Shown one piece after another: positions 1-12,251 of a stretch of DNA of 64,000 nucleotides. The stretch is taken from contig NW_026251834.1 in assembly GCF_025024155.1 (NCBI RefSeq), positions 1-64,000 on the forward strand. The letters are read 5' to 3'. How positions within the stretch are numbered: the stretch's first letter is position 1; each line of letters opens with the position of its first letter. A model generated the notes under the pieces. That model had not been told where the DNA came from, did no database searches, and saw only the letters and a program-made list of their open reading frames with translations. This stretch comes from Gamsiella multidivaricata (Eukaryota > Mortierellomycota > Mortierellomycetes > Mortierellales > Mortierellaceae). A program made the translations under genes and the position numbers.

Positions 1-140
1 GAGATCTTATCTCTGGTGCTGGCCACACACAAATAAATAAATACCCAGTGGGGATGAGCACTCCTCCGCCCTCTCTTGTTTCCGTGTCTTCCTCTTCCTC
101 TCTCACGCCAGGAACACCTTGAACCCTGTCCTCGCGCTCG

Positions 141-223
141 TCTCTTTCTCTCTCTCTCTCTTTATCTCTCTTGGTCTCTCTCTCTCTCTTTATCTCTCTT
201 TATCTCTCTCTCTCTCTCTCTCT
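141..223. repeat. CT-rich microsatellite in a 5' leader
   Basis: Runs of CT dinucleotides broken by short TTTAT pieces lie about 80 bases before the first start codon. CT-rich leaders are common just upstream of fungal start codons, so this is probably the 5' UTR and core promoter of the following gene. An AATAAATAAATA stretch near position 31-45 could serve as the TATA element. Confidence 0.6.
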
Positions 224-301
224 TTAATCGAACCTTGACCAGCACACTCACATCCCTCCAATTGACCACAGCGCCTTCTCTCCAATACTCTCACACATAT
301 C

Positions 302-2690
302 ATGGCATCCACAACGATTACCCTCACGCCCGCCTCGCCCTCATTCGTCTACACCTTCACACCCGAGCAGCTGCAACAGCCCCCTTCGCCCTCGAAGCCC
401 TCCTTCCAGACCCCCTCCTCCACCTCCTCCAATTCACAGCATGCCAACCGCCACTCCTGCCCTTCCTCCAACAACCTCTGGCAGCAGCACCAGCAGCAGA
501 TGCAGCAGCTCCAGGAGAAGCCATTCCAGCCCTCGCCTCCCCCTGGCCGCGCTGGAGGTCCCAGGCTGAGCCTCGACACGTCTCAGGAACGCCTTCAAAA
601 ATTCACTGTGGTCCAGCACAACAACCAGAGCTACCTCAAACTGTTCACCCCGACTCTTGTCGAATCTCCGGTCAGCTTCTTGAGCCCGACCCAGCTGCTT
701 GATGATAAGAAGCTCTGGGAGAACGGGCCGAATGAGGCCTTCCAGAAGAAGCTGGATATGGAGAAGCGCGAAGTTTACAAAGGTAAACCTCATTGTAAAA
801 TTCGCCCGTTGAATACCGAAACATGGTTGACTCTGGCTTTTTCCCATTTTTGAATTCTCCATGGCTTTTCCGATACCCTCCCCCCCCCCCCCACTTTGGA
901 TATTACTTGTTGTCAACCCAATCTGCACAAAATGGCGATGCAGGCTATGCGTTGGATGCGCATCTCCCTTGATCATTGACTACAGCATAGCCCTCTCACT
1001 TTCTCTATGGGCGGAGCATACGCCACATGCTGCGCTCGGGTTTCTGTATAATATTTGTATTTCCCTCCCTCTTTATTCAGTCAGTCATTCGTTCCTCGCT
1101 ATATTTTTTTTTCTTTCTTTGGAGCAACATGTGTTTGCTATGTTCACAGATGGGCTGGATGGTCCAGGGTCTTGATAGATAACCAGCCCATTATGTAATT
1201 TTTTATTTTATTTTTGTTTTGTTTCTGTTGAGTGAGGTCGGAACGAGAAGTAGTGCGGATTCATGTAAGGGTTCGCGAAGCTTTGGTTCTCAGGGCGTTA
1301 CCCAAAAAAATTTATCATAGTCTCTTTCGGTAATGAGGACTAGACTATGATGAAATGAGCCTTTGAACTTATGGTGACATTATACAGACATGTTAAACTA
1401 GTCCAGTAGTAGACTAGTTGGCTGTGGTGTGTGGGAATCACATCGTAGACAATAGGCGACGGGTGTGCAACATCACAGATAGATCGCCGCTAAAGAGTTT
1501 ACGTGTGGTCTATTTTTGTTTGCAGTTTTTTGTGCCTCGTCCGGATGATGCGTTTTCGTTTGGGCACGTTCTTTTTTGTAACTGCAGTCTAGTGACATAA
1601 CAGCTGAAAGGGCTACTTCCGTGTTCAATACCCGGTAGTCTGCTAGTTTCTAACCCTATTCTTCCTTTTTTTTTTTTTTTTTTTTTTTCGTCCTCTTATC
1701 TATAGCGCGCTCAAAGCAACAGCTCCGAGGATTCATCCTGGGCATCTGGCTCGGATGTCTGATGGGTCTCATCGTCGTGCAGCAGACCGCCGGCAAGGTC
1801 TATATCCCCAGCCATCTAGCGAGGTAAGCATCCCCCCCCCCATTACATCAAACAGATGGATGGACCCACTATTGCTCTTGCAACATCTCTCTTTCTTTCT
1901 CGCGTCTTGCATGAATACAACACCACAACACAAATGCGCCAATCTGCGTGATGTTACCGGACAATCGACAAAAAAGAAGAGGACCGTCCTGGAAATAGAA
2001 AAGAATGTTCCGGTCCGACCCAGTCAGCACCCTCCCGCAGCGGCATCCCACTTCGCCCTTCTTTCGGTCATAAAAAAAATAATGCGCCAGGGCGTATATC
2101 CCTTCGCAGCGAATCACAATCCAGATAATCTCAACATGTTCTGGGACGAAAAAGGGCGTGGATGGCATTGCGCCGGAAGGGGGGAGGGGGTTGTTATCTC
2201 CGATGTCCTTGCATTGCATCCATCGTTGAGCTACCACACATATACGCCCATCCATCGACAATGATCAGAGGTGTCCAGCTGTGTACCCGGGCCATTTAGC
2301 TTCCTTCCATCGCCTCCATCTGCATGCACCGTGCATCATACACACACACATCAGCTACCAGACAGGAACCACATCCCTATCCACATACCGAGACAATCAA
2401 ACACAATCGAAAAAAAAAAAAAAGGATTTTCGATCATCCGTTCCTAACCCCTCCTTTTCTTCCTCCTTTTGCCCTTTTTTAGACGCGACACTTCGCCACT
2501 GCTGCTCATGATGGTCTTGGTGAGCTGCATTGCCGCGGTCAGGTCAGGAACGCGTTGCATGATCTCGGCCATCGCGACGTGCGCGGCCGTGTTGACGTGC
2601 TTCGCGACCCTGATCGCCAACCAGAGTCGGTACGCGGCCGAATTCCGGGTCTACAGACCTGTTCAAGGGAACGCCTCGCTCCGCAACTGA
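302..2690 (+). CDS. Three-exon membrane protein of unknown function (268 aa)
   Basis: I join exons 302-782, 1706-1823 and 2483-2690. Both junctions are GT-AG and the phases (1, then 2) match, giving 268 residues with no internal stop. The first 160 residues are Ser/Pro/Gln-rich and probably disordered or cytosolic. Exon 2 encodes a clear membrane helix (GFILGIWLGCLMGLIVV) and exon 3 two more (LLLMMVLVSCIAAV and a second ending CFATLIA), so the protein likely has three membrane spans at its C-terminus. The introns (923 and 659 bases) are long for a fungus and contain T and C homopolymers. I do not recognise the family. The hydrophobic segments appearing exactly at in-phase splice sites are the main support. 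Confidence 0.7.
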
Positions 2691-5600
2691 GCTTTCCTCT
2701 CCTCTGTGAAAGCGGTTCTTTGTTCTACATTATTGCATTTTTTTTTTATTCTTTTTATTCTTTTTTTTTTCTTTGTATACAATTCCTCATCCTCCTCGCA
2801 CGCATGGGGGGAGGGGAGGATGCATTCATGACACATACGCACTCGCATTACTATCCCCCTTCTCGTTCTCTGCTCAAGACTAGCACTGTCTGAGTAGACT
2901 GTACACAATCCCCCTCCTCCTCCTCACACACACATACTCTCTTCATACGCACTACCTTCTTCATCTCATCTGTATATATTTTCATCCTGTGCCATTTTTC
3001 CCCATCTCATCTCCCTCATCTCCTCATCAGTCGCTCTCGCGCGCTCTCTCTCTCTCTCTCTCTCGCCCGCCATGTAATATAATATCAAAATCGCCTCTCT
3101 CACTCTTTCTCTCACTCTCGCTTGCTTGCTTTGCTTGCTTATCAAGATCATAATAATATAAATAACAAAGTAAATAAAAAAAAAAAAGATCTTTTTCATT
3201 CTTTGTACATACACAAAAAAAACCAGTTCCACAGAATTATGATCTTTTTATATATATAAAAAAAAACCAGTTCCACAGAGTAATGAAAAAAAAAAAAAAA
3301 AAAAAAAAGGGTGAAAGGGTGGAATGTAAAAAAATCGGGGGAGGAAGGGGGGAAGGAGGGGGGGTCTCTCTTTCGAGCTTGGCGTTTTGAACGCGTGTAA
3401 CCCCCCTCCCCTTTCCCCCTCATCTGCATTCATAGCACAGCTAGACTATAGGTAGGATTTTTATATCTTGACGCGTCTGTTTTTTTTTTGTTTGTACCGT
3501 GTTGAAGGAAAAATATTAAAAACCTCTTTGTGCACACGCTAGTGGAAGATCCTTTTGGACAGAGGTACTGGAGGAGTAAACCGGGTGGATGATGTATGTG
3601 GGTGGGTGGGTGTGAGTGTGGGTGTGTTAAAACTAGTCTAGTCTAGGCAGGTCTTGGAAGTCTTCTTTCGGAAAAAGCTGTAGTGGTTGGATTATTCTTA
3701 AGAAGAAAGGAAGAATAGGGAACAAAGAAAACAAAGCCAGGTGCTCATGAGAGATATATTTTTATATGCTCCACGTCCCTCCCACCCTGTGTAGACAAAG
3801 TATAGTCTATGTTGTACGTCGGTCATGGGAAAAGTGTAATTTCTCCTGATGATACTAATGATAATAATGATAATAAGGCCTACAAAAAAAACCCCCCGCG
3901 AACGAGTGAGTGAGTGAGAACGTGTTCGCTGTATCGGGGGGAGGGAGAGAAGGGGGAAAAAAGAACTTTTGTTATGGTCCAACGCGGAAATATCCATCGT
4001 CCTCCGCTTAACAGACTTTGACGCCCTCATTCCCCCCGTTTTTTTTTTTTTTTTTTGGCCGTTCATGTTCGCGTGGCCGTGTGTCACGAACCTTCAGCCT
4101 ACAGCCCAAGAAAGTGACTGTCCTCAGAGTCGACGAGGATGGATTATAGTTCGTCTTAACTTGGAAACTCGGACCTGAACTCTTTTCTTTTTTCGCCGCT
4201 CAGTTACTCCTTGAGAGAGGGAAGCGGGGGGGAGGGAATGAGGCGCGTGTTGTGTTGTGTGTGTGTGCGTGGCATTTGTTCATCCTATCAGTTTTACTAA
4301 CCAGATTTTGGGACCGAAAAAAGATGACACTTAGTGAAGGACCCAGGAATCCCAAGAGCAATTGACCTTTTTTTTTTTTTTTTTTTTTGGCTCATGGACG
4401 TGATCCTCCGTCCGTGTTTTTACAGTTTGCGATAATAACTTCAATGGCCCCCCTCCCCGGTGTGTGCAGCGTGGCCGGTGATCAAGGCAGTAGACAAACC
4501 TTGAATTCTTTAAATCACCCGGCTCTCCATTCTCCTTCTTGGGAGAGATGAGGGGCATGTGGGGAGAGAAAAGAGAGGTGCTTTCCCCCCCCCCCCTCTC
4601 CTCATAGACTAGGTATATACATCGTCCATGAGAATCAATGGGGCCTCCATCTACCTGATCGTCACGCCGTCGCCCACCCCCTCCCCCCCTTTGTTATCGT
4701 CTTGCACTCTGAGCTGTACCTCCAAGCAGCAGATCAAATTCAGGAAGCAGGTTTGCAGTTTGAACGATTTGATATGAAGCCTCCCTCTGGGTGGCAGTGT
4801 GCATGAGTGGCAGCGCACATCATGATCAAGATAGAAAAAAAGAAAAGAAAAAAGAAAAAAGAATGCGCGCATCCTTGGCGTCTGCATGTACCCTGACCGA
4901 GCTCCGTTTATGGTAAGCAATTGATCTTAATTCAAAATTCCTCATCTGTCCAACTGGTTGTGTTGCAAAAAGCAAAATAGCTCACTCTTAAAAAAAAAAA
5001 CCAACCGGGTCGACGTTCATTTAACCGCTCGCCCGAGGGCTTTCTTATTAGGCACATGGCCAGGTGGTGTTTACAGAATTCGATGATCTTTAGACTAGCC
5101 CAATTGCCCAAATGGCCCCTTCCACTCTGGATTGTAAGTGCCCAAAGAAAAAACGTCGCTATGGATTTGCTTTGTTATATTCACATTGATGGCAGGAAAA
5201 TCGTTGGCTGTGTGTCTGCACCACCCGACAGACTAAAGGTGATAGATAACGGGGACACACGACACAGCTAGGATGGGATGATGATGACATGAAGGGATCA
5301 AGCGGACGAAAAGGAAGCATGACCTACGGAAGAAGTTCCTCGCTCTCTCTCGGCCAAGAGTCCTTAAATGGAAGTGCCCGTTCTCGTGGAGCGCATAAGA
5401 TGATGTGTGGAGGCGTAAAGAGTCCTGGGCAGCCAATGGCTCAGGGTTTTTTAGCTCGCTCCGAGGCATTCTTTGCTGGTGATCCTCTGAGCAGCACAGA
5501 TAAAACAACAAGGCTGCGCGAAATAAGACATGACCTGCATCAGGGGGAAGGAGACAATGTAATGATAGTTTAAGTAATGATAAGCCATTTAACCTAATTG

Positions 5601-6195
5601 TGTGATGCACATCCAGAAGTGCTTAAAAGTGAAGGGCGTCGCCCACGTTTTCCTTCCTCGAATCAATCCACCATCACACCTCTCGACATCCGTCTCCATA
5701 ACGCATCTCTCCTCAACAGCCTTTCTTTTTCTCTTCCTTGCTTATTCTCTTTCCTCCCGTCCATCCCATATACCCTGCTCACGTACAACGACCACTGCTT
5801 GCTTTCACAGCCCGGGTTTTTTCTTTCTTTCCCCATTGAAGCAACATTCTCTCCTGATCAGCTGAACACTTTGGGGCCCCAACAGCCAGCAACCTAGGAC
5901 TCGTCCACAGCAACTGAACGACAGCACTGGGCTCCTTGATTTCTGTGCTCCCTCTAGCCTCCTTTCTGCTGTGTTTTCTCGGTCGGCTCCCTTCCGCCTT
6001 CGTGTTCTCTTTTTTAAAAAAAAAAGGCAGCTGCAGACAATTGAGCACCAAAAACCAAACTTTAATAACGCTCAGCCAATCGCCATCGTTCCATCGTTCC
6101 CTTGAAATAACCGCACGCCTCTCGCAACCAGCTGTCAACCTCTTTTTTTCCCTCTCACCTCGCCCTCTCCATTCTCACGTCCACTCTAACCAAAG
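2691..6195. other. Gene-poor stretch with homopolymers
   Basis: No reading frame here looks like a protein. The interval holds the 3' flank of the preceding gene, a CT/GA-rich tract near 3030-3065, a poly-A run near 3285-3308, poly-T runs near 4040 and 4370-4388, and a pyrimidine-rich leader (about 5600-6195) that probably belongs to the next gene. Short open frames near 5056 and 5289 have no codon bias or splice support. Confidence 0.5.
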
Positions 6196-6643
6196 ATGCC
6201 GATGCAAATCTTCGAGTTCCAGGCTGATAGCACGGTCAGCCTGGCCAGTAACGCCGCTATCAACCGCAAGAGCTGCGACCATTGCTTCCTGAACCGAAAG
6301 ACCTGTGACAAGGTCCGGACAGCAGAAGACACAGGCGACAAGTGTAAGCGATGCGCCAAAGATGACCGTCCCTGCACCTTCACGCCCACGGTCCACCTCT
6401 ACCATATCGCAGACTGTGTCGGTCGCCACCAATGCCGCGCAAAGGTCATTCAGGCTATGGGAGGTCGCAAGAAGGAGATCAAGTTCAAGACGATCGAGAT
6501 CCCAATTGTCTGCGACATGGACTCGGAACTCGACGTGGCCCTGTATGACTATATCCAAAGGCAGCCCAACTTGCTAGTCTACAATAACAGGATAAAGTCG
6601 TTCCTTGCTCAAGATGTAAGGCTGTCTTCTTGGTTGCCATTTG

Positions 6644-6676
<33 letters not shown>

Positions 6677-7359
6677 CATGTTGCATGCATGGTTGTTGTA
6701 CCTATCGTCCTAATTACTGTCCTATACGCTTTATTCAACACAGATGCTCGGCCTGACAGAGGAACAAGAAGACAACATGTCGACTACACAAAACGATCAA
6801 GGCGTACCGGATTCTGTAAGAATTGTCCCTATTCGGCATTGCTGCATGTATTGGTATATCTTTGACAGACGTAGGCAGCATCCTAACTTCCTAACTGTGT
6901 ATGTTCTTTTAGTCCTCCGAGTCTCCTAAGCATAGATCAAAGCGGTCTTTCGATGCAGAAGAAAGCAGTGACAAGGGTACGTCTGGTAATAACGCGCTCA
7001 CCTCACCCACCCAAGGGCCCCACAAGTTCAGGATCATGGCCTTGATCGATGCCCATCAAAACCAGAGCCAAAGCCAGAGCCAGAGTCAGAACCAGGACCA
7101 GTATCAGCAGCAGCAGCAGTCGCCAGTGGACCAGGGATGTCAAGTTTCGAATGGCGGCAAGAGCCCGGTGATATCCCCCATGGACATCACAGGCCTCAGT
7201 CACATGCCTCCAAGCCCCAACACGCTCAGTCCGAATGATGCCCTGACTACTCACCAGAGGCGTCTCTCACAAACCCTGGCAACATTGGGTTTGCCCCCGT
7301 TGACTACGACGATGGGACAGTATGGAACCAACTTTCAGGGTCAAACGCAGCAACCATAT

Positions 7360-7397
<38 letters not shown>

Positions 7398-8232
7398 ACA
7401 CCCTTATGCCCAACAAAACCCGTACCCTCAGGCCTCAATCTACAACCAACAACAGCAGTACCAACAACAACAGATGTTGAATGGATACAGGAGCACGAGC
7501 CCTATGCCACCGAGCCCTTTGGTACCTAGCCCAACACGTCATTCTCCGCAACCGCCCAGTCCCTTGGAATTGTCGCTCAACATCGACATGAACTTTAGCA
7601 ACATGAGCGGCAACCAGCAGAGTCTCCACAGTTTGCTCGATAGCAGCCTGACTATGTCGACACAGAACCAGTTCCAGCAACAACAGGAACAACCAATTCC
7701 AGGAAGAACAAGCGTTGGGACCTTGACGTCTCCGCAGATGGGATCTGAGAGCAATCCCTCCGCCAATGCAGCGCCCCCATTTGTGATCACTAGGACGAAC
7801 GAGGATGGAAACGAAGTTGGGTTTTACTATGCTATGCCGACTGTCAACCTCAACCCGGCCTACAGCGATGCGGATCTGTTCCAGGATTTCACAATGATGG
7901 ATGCCCTCGGAGAAGATTTCGTATGGGTCGAGAATCTGTTTGACGATCCTTCGCCTGAGGAGACTGCTGCCAACATGACGGCCATGTCTGTCGCTGCAGC
8001 TGCCGGTAACGTCGGACCTGCGACATCTGCATCGGGCGCAACCGAGAATGGCCTGTCGGACATGGCGACCGTTGCTGAGGATCTAAGCATGTGCGGCAAT
8101 GCGATGATGACAGGCACTAACGATGTCACTGTGAGATCTCCAGGGCAAGGGTTTGGGCAGGTCGAGGAGAGCGGGAGCAGGCAGCAGCGGATGTGGATGG
8201 AGGACGGGTACGGGCAGACTATGCAAGGTTGA
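6196..8232 (+). CDS. Zn2Cys6 fungal-type transcription factor (603 aa)
   Basis: Exons 6196-6615, 6744-6815 and 6913-8232 join in phase 0 at GT-AG sites and give 603 residues. Six cysteines at residues 27, 30, 37, 50, 53 and 60 fit CX2CX6CX12CX2CX6C, the binuclear zinc cluster that binds CGG-type DNA half-sites, so the protein should act in the nucleus. Residues after the cluster include a predicted basic stretch (GGRKKEIKFK). The long third exon is Gln-rich, with a CAG-coded Gln run near 7362-7398 and several QSQ repeats. The C-terminal part contains an acidic-aromatic segment (EDFVWVENLFDD) typical of activation regions. Intron 1 carries a 31-base A run. The targets cannot be read from the sequence. 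The start has an upstream pyrimidine-rich leader and no earlier in-frame ATG. Confidence 0.9.
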
Positions 8233-8939
8233 AGAAGAGTGATGTTATTAGATTTCCGTTTCCCGCTGTATATCTCCGTGCCCTAGTAGTCTATCAGTCA
8301 GCCAGTCTATCAGTCTATCTAGTGCGTCTCCCCCCTCCCCCCCCCTTATTGTACAATAGTAACGAATGACCGCAGACCGTATAATCGTATAATAGTATAA
8401 GCACAAGTACAAGTACAGGTATAATCGTCTTCACCCGCTCCGTGGTTATGCAATGCGTTTGCATGAGGGCTGACGTCATATGGACAGTGCGCTTGCAGTG
8501 CACTACATACATTTGTCCGAGAGATGGCATAAGAGACGAGAGACCCAGTCACGGCGAGGGGTGTGTCTATGTCGATATGTCGATACGCTCAGGATGAGCG
8601 AATGTGCGCTGCGGAGACGCGCTCCGCTCATCCGCGCATCCAATAGGATTTGCTTATTTTTAGGACACGAAAAAAATGTTTCACGGCCCTGCCCCGGACT
8701 CCAACCCTGCCGGTGACACCATCCCGGGGGCAAGCACGCCCAAGTATTAAAAGGACACATCGCGGCCGCCATCTCCCCTCTCCATTTCTCATCATCCCTC
8801 CTGCGCTGTGTTCACTCACACACTCACCCACTCACCCACTCACTCACTCACTCACTCCAGCGACTTTCTTTTCGAGCCTCCTTCGACTCCAATCCTCCCC
8901 TTCCTCCCCCACTGACATAGCAACCCACCCTATCCAAAA
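8233..8939. promoter_or_regulatory. Intergenic region with aquaporin promoter
   Basis: No gene is seen here. A TATTAAAAGG element at about 8745-8754 lies roughly 190 bases before the aquaporin start and is followed by CACT/ACTC repeats (8812-8855) and a pyrimidine-rich leader, the usual fungal core-promoter layout. The 5' part holds AGTCTATC repeats near 8287-8320 in the 3' flank of the transcription factor gene. Confidence 0.5.
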
Positions 8940-10109
8940 ATGCCGATGATGAAAACAGGATCCGCCAAGGGCTGGCTCATCCAGTCCCTCGCCGAGTTCT
9001 TCGGCACGGCCATGTTCATGTACCTCGCCATCGGTGGTGCTGACGCCGTCACTCAGGACCTGGGACCCGGCACCGGCTTAATCGGCCAGGCGCTTGCCTT
9101 TGGCATTGCCCTCCTCGTCACCTCCTGGGCCTTCTTCCGCGTCAGCGGTGCCCACTTCAACCCCGCCATCTCACTCAGCTCCCTCATCACCGGACACATC
9201 TCCGTCCCAAAGTTCGTACTGTACTTTATCGCCCAGATCTTGGGTGCTATGCTCGGCATTGCCTTGGCTCGTGGAACCACCCCCAGGATCGAGTCCATCC
9301 AGCAAGTCAACGCCCTTGTAAGTTGTCTAGCGTTTTACTCTGCATCCAAGCATTTTGTATTGAAGACCCATTTCTTTGTTTCTTTCTTTTCCTAATGGCG
9401 CCTTTTCTTTCCCCTCGAATTTTTTTTTCTTCTCTAGAACAACTACGAAAGCATCGCCCGCGGATTCTTCCTCGAGTTCTTCTTGACGACGATCCTGTGC
9501 TTTGTCTATCATATGATCGTCCACGAGAAGAACCGCTCGACCTACTTGATGGCCATTCCCTACGGTCTTACCCTGTTCTCTTGCCATCTCTTCGCGACCC
9601 GCTACACCAACGCCGCCATAAACCCCGCCCGTGCCTTCGGTACCTCGGTCGTTGCACGTTACTTCACCAGAGAGCACTGGATCTACTGGTTCGGGTATGT
9701 CTTTTTCCACTTTTGAACAGATTTTTTTAAAAGCAACTCGACAACTCAACGTGTCTAACAAACGCCTTTCTCTCCTTTTCTTTCACTTGTACTTTTTTTT
9801 TTTTAAATACACAGACCCTTGGCTGGAGCAGTCCTCGCCGCGGCCCTTCACGTCCTCTTCCGATTCGTCGACTATGACCACCACTCTGCCGGTATCGATG
9901 CCGCGAACGAGGCCGAGTACGAACGCGCCCAGGCCGCGTACAGGGACGGTAACACCGGCAACAACGGAGCGTACACGGATGATCAATACGTGAACAACAC
10001 CCATGGCGGCGCCGGTACCGGCACCGGTGGTCACCACCACGGTCTTGGTCACCATGGTGCGAACACCGCCAACAACGCCAACACCACCGGCAACGTCCTT
10101 CCTCGTTAA
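8940..10109 (+). CDS. Aquaporin, MIP family water channel (309 aa)
   Basis: Exons 8940-9317, 9438-9694 and 9815-10109 join in phases 0 and 2 at GT-AG sites, giving 309 residues. Both pore signatures are present: HFNPAIS in the first half and AINPARAFG in the second, with the conserved Arg after the second NPA. The residue after NPAR is Ala rather than the Asp typical of glycerol facilitators, so I infer a water-selective channel. Six hydrophobic segments and the two half-helices are in the expected order, and YWFGPLAGAV marks the last span. The C-terminal tail is unusual: about 60 residues rich in Gly, Asn and His, probably disordered. Expected location is the plasma membrane or an internal membrane. 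Introns are about 120 bases each. Confidence 0.95.
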
Positions 10110-10733
10110 AAAAAAAACTGGGAGAATTCTGAAAGAAAAGAAAGAAAGGAAAAAAAGGAGAGGAAGAGAAGGAGAAAGTCTTTTTGAGTCGTTCTTTTTT
10201 CTTTTTGTTTGTACAAAGTCAAGTCGCTTTTTTTTTTTTTTTTTATGAGTGAACAACCCCCTTTGGACTGTTCGCCGTTTTCAAATACTTGTGCCCTATA
10301 ATGTAAATACAAAGTATAATATTAATTATATAATAATAAAAAGGTAAATATCCCCTCCTATATCCAGCTCCTTGACAAAAAAGTCCAAAGTCCTTGGCAG
10401 ATATAATTCCAGAATAGTCTCTAGGATTTAGACTGGTCAATGGTTGTACCAGTTTTTCAATTTTGAGGAATTTTAAAAAAAAAATGTGTCCGTTGGTGTA
10501 TTTTGTCGAGAGAGAAGATCCCGAGGATCCATTGTCGAATTGTCGATGAAAAAAAAAAAAGCTTGAAGGCTCAGTTTTCGGTCACAAAGTCTAGGGAGGG
10601 ACATGGATATTTGTTTTGTTGTCGGTCGCACAGACTATGCTGCCCTCGGACCAATAGGTTTCTTGATTCGCAAACATTTATTCCAAGCACCTAAAGGTGG
10701 ATGAAAACCCCACTCCGAGTGGGTTTTTTTTTA
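10110..10733. other. Intergenic region with a 3'-end hairpin
   Basis: No coding sequence is supported. The 3' flank of the aquaporin gene has AATAAA-like runs near 10330. A short inverted repeat (CCCACTC with GAGTGGG, 10709-10723) followed by nine T lies directly beyond the stop of the minus-strand frame ending at 10734. Read on the plus strand it looks like a bacterial terminator, but in fungal DNA it is more likely chance or a 3' UTR hairpin. Confidence 0.35.
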
Positions 10734-11232
10734 TCAGACCGTCACTGAAGAGGGACGCTGGTCAGATCCATGCGGGACTTTCTTTGCTTGGTACTCATCT
10801 TCATCCATTTTCTCATGAATGCGCTTGAGGAGATTCAGTATCTGCACGTGTTCTTCTAGGAAGAGGTTACTAAAGTTGTCCGTGTCGACCCTGAGCAGAA
10901 TCCGTTGGGGGAGGAGGAGAGAGGGGTCCTCTTCTTGCGCTGCACAAGTTCGTTCAAGGTGACATTCGGTCGCGACCAGGGTTTGCTCGCTGCTCATGAA
11001 AGACCGCAACTTTAGCTGCACGAAACACAAGACAATAACCACACAGTCTTGAAAAACGCAGCACAAACACAATGTCGGGCCCGGAGGGGGTTCTCGGCAG
11101 GAGAGTAAAACGGCGGAACCTCCTTCCCATCTTTGCGCGAACCATCTCGGACATGGGGCCCCGCCAGAAACTCACCCAGCAACATGCTTCTAGGGGTTGG
11201 ATTCCAAGCGTTAGCGCTCCCATTCCAACCAT
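10734..11232 (-). CDS. Possible two-exon hypothetical protein (112 aa)
   Basis: On the minus strand exon 11176-11232 and exon 10734-11015 are joined by a 160-base intron with a GTGAGT donor and a GTGCAG acceptor, in phase 0. The product is 112 residues, starts MVGMGALTLG, has a predicted helix near its end (EEHVQILNLLKRIHEKM) and no known motif. The frame stays open for about 11 more codons upstream of the chosen ATG (ending LLDHKAE), so this may be the 3' part of a longer gene whose earlier exons lie in or beyond the broken region upstream. The intron consensus and natural composition are the only support; it could also be part of a pseudogene. Confidence 0.35.
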
Positions 11233-11547
11233 CTCGGCCTTGTGATCCAGAAGCGCAGTAGCATAGGGAATTCGGAATTAGGGCAACCTTTTAGGCCCTT
11301 AAAGACCTACTCTCATCTGCATCATGGAGACATGAACGAACTAACACTAGGGGGAGGGCACATCCAGTACGTCATTCTGCGGGCATCAAGAACTAAAATT
11401 CCTCAGACCAACATGTCTTTCAGATAACCTCAGGTTATCGCAATGAAAGGAAGCAAGCTGGGACAGCGGAGCAGGAATCTGATTGGGAAATTTGCATAAG
11501 TGCTACCGACCTGCCGATTTCGATAGGAATCCTCCTTCGTACATAGA

Positions 11548-12251
11548 CTACCCGCAGTGTGAGAATAAAGTAATGGCTGTTTGGCTTCCTTGTTCGGATA
11601 TGACGTAAACGCGTGGGGAGAGGTTGTCATGTTTCTCTATCTGCCGCTTGATTAAAGACCAAGACCAAAGGATGGCTTCGGAGCCCCCTGGTACACATGA
11701 AGCACGGAGGTCCTTTTCATTCAGATTGGATAAAATGTTCTTTCGCGAAGGCGTCATGGGATATTAGACGTTTGAAAGTGTCATGAGTATGCAACCATCG
11801 CACGAAAGTCCCCTTGGAACCAGAGGGAACCAAGACTGAGATGCATCTGCCCTCATGAAAAAAGGAAGAAGAAGCAGCAATGACTCGAGTCCTCTGCTGC
11901 TGACTAAAATATACTTTAGAGCGAAGAGCTATTCGTCCGTCTCTGATGGTCTTTATCAACAAGCACCAATTTTTTGCTCGGGACAACTGCAACAGATCTG
12001 AAAAGCTATGCTGGTAGCTCTTATTCTCTCGAGGTATCCGACTTACGAGCACATCTCTCGAGTATGTACTTTCCCTAGAAAGGCGGAGGTTATGCGTTAG
12101 GGTAGCGACAAAGAGGGTTTCCAGATTAGAGAACGCGGTTTAAATCGAATCCTGCAGCTTCTTCAGAAATGTTTTTGCACGTAACCACGAACATGGCGGC
12201 GTCCTTCGGCAGGCTATCTAGGATGGAAATTGCAGCTATAGTGGGGGACAT
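11548..12251 (-). pseudogene. Broken minus-strand gene of unknown family
   Basis: Three protein-like stretches follow one another on the minus strand in different frames. 12251-12123 begins with an ATG and encodes a segment including LDSLPKDAAMFVVTCKN. 12003-11717 encodes a segment including TRVIAASSSFFHEGR. About 11735-11568 encodes a segment including GGSEAILWSWSLIKRQ. Each looks like real protein, but stops and frame changes separate them. One possible 49-base intron (GTAAGT donor) lies near 12000. This may be an intron-rich gene or a decayed one, and the two-exon frame at 10734-11232 may be its 3' end. The family is not recognised. Confidence 0.3.

Noticed and set aside
3196..3433. Phe/Lys-rich minus-strand frames
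   Set aside because: They translate A and T homopolymers and GA-rich repeats; there is no coding evidence.
10709..10732. Intrinsic terminator suggesting bacterial DNA
   Set aside because: A short hairpin with a T run occurs in clearly eukaryotic, intron-bearing surroundings; poly-T runs are everywhere in this window.
12121..12160. tRNA-like TCGAATCC box
   Set aside because: The matching A box and cloverleaf arms are missing; the segment lies in the broken minus-strand gene.
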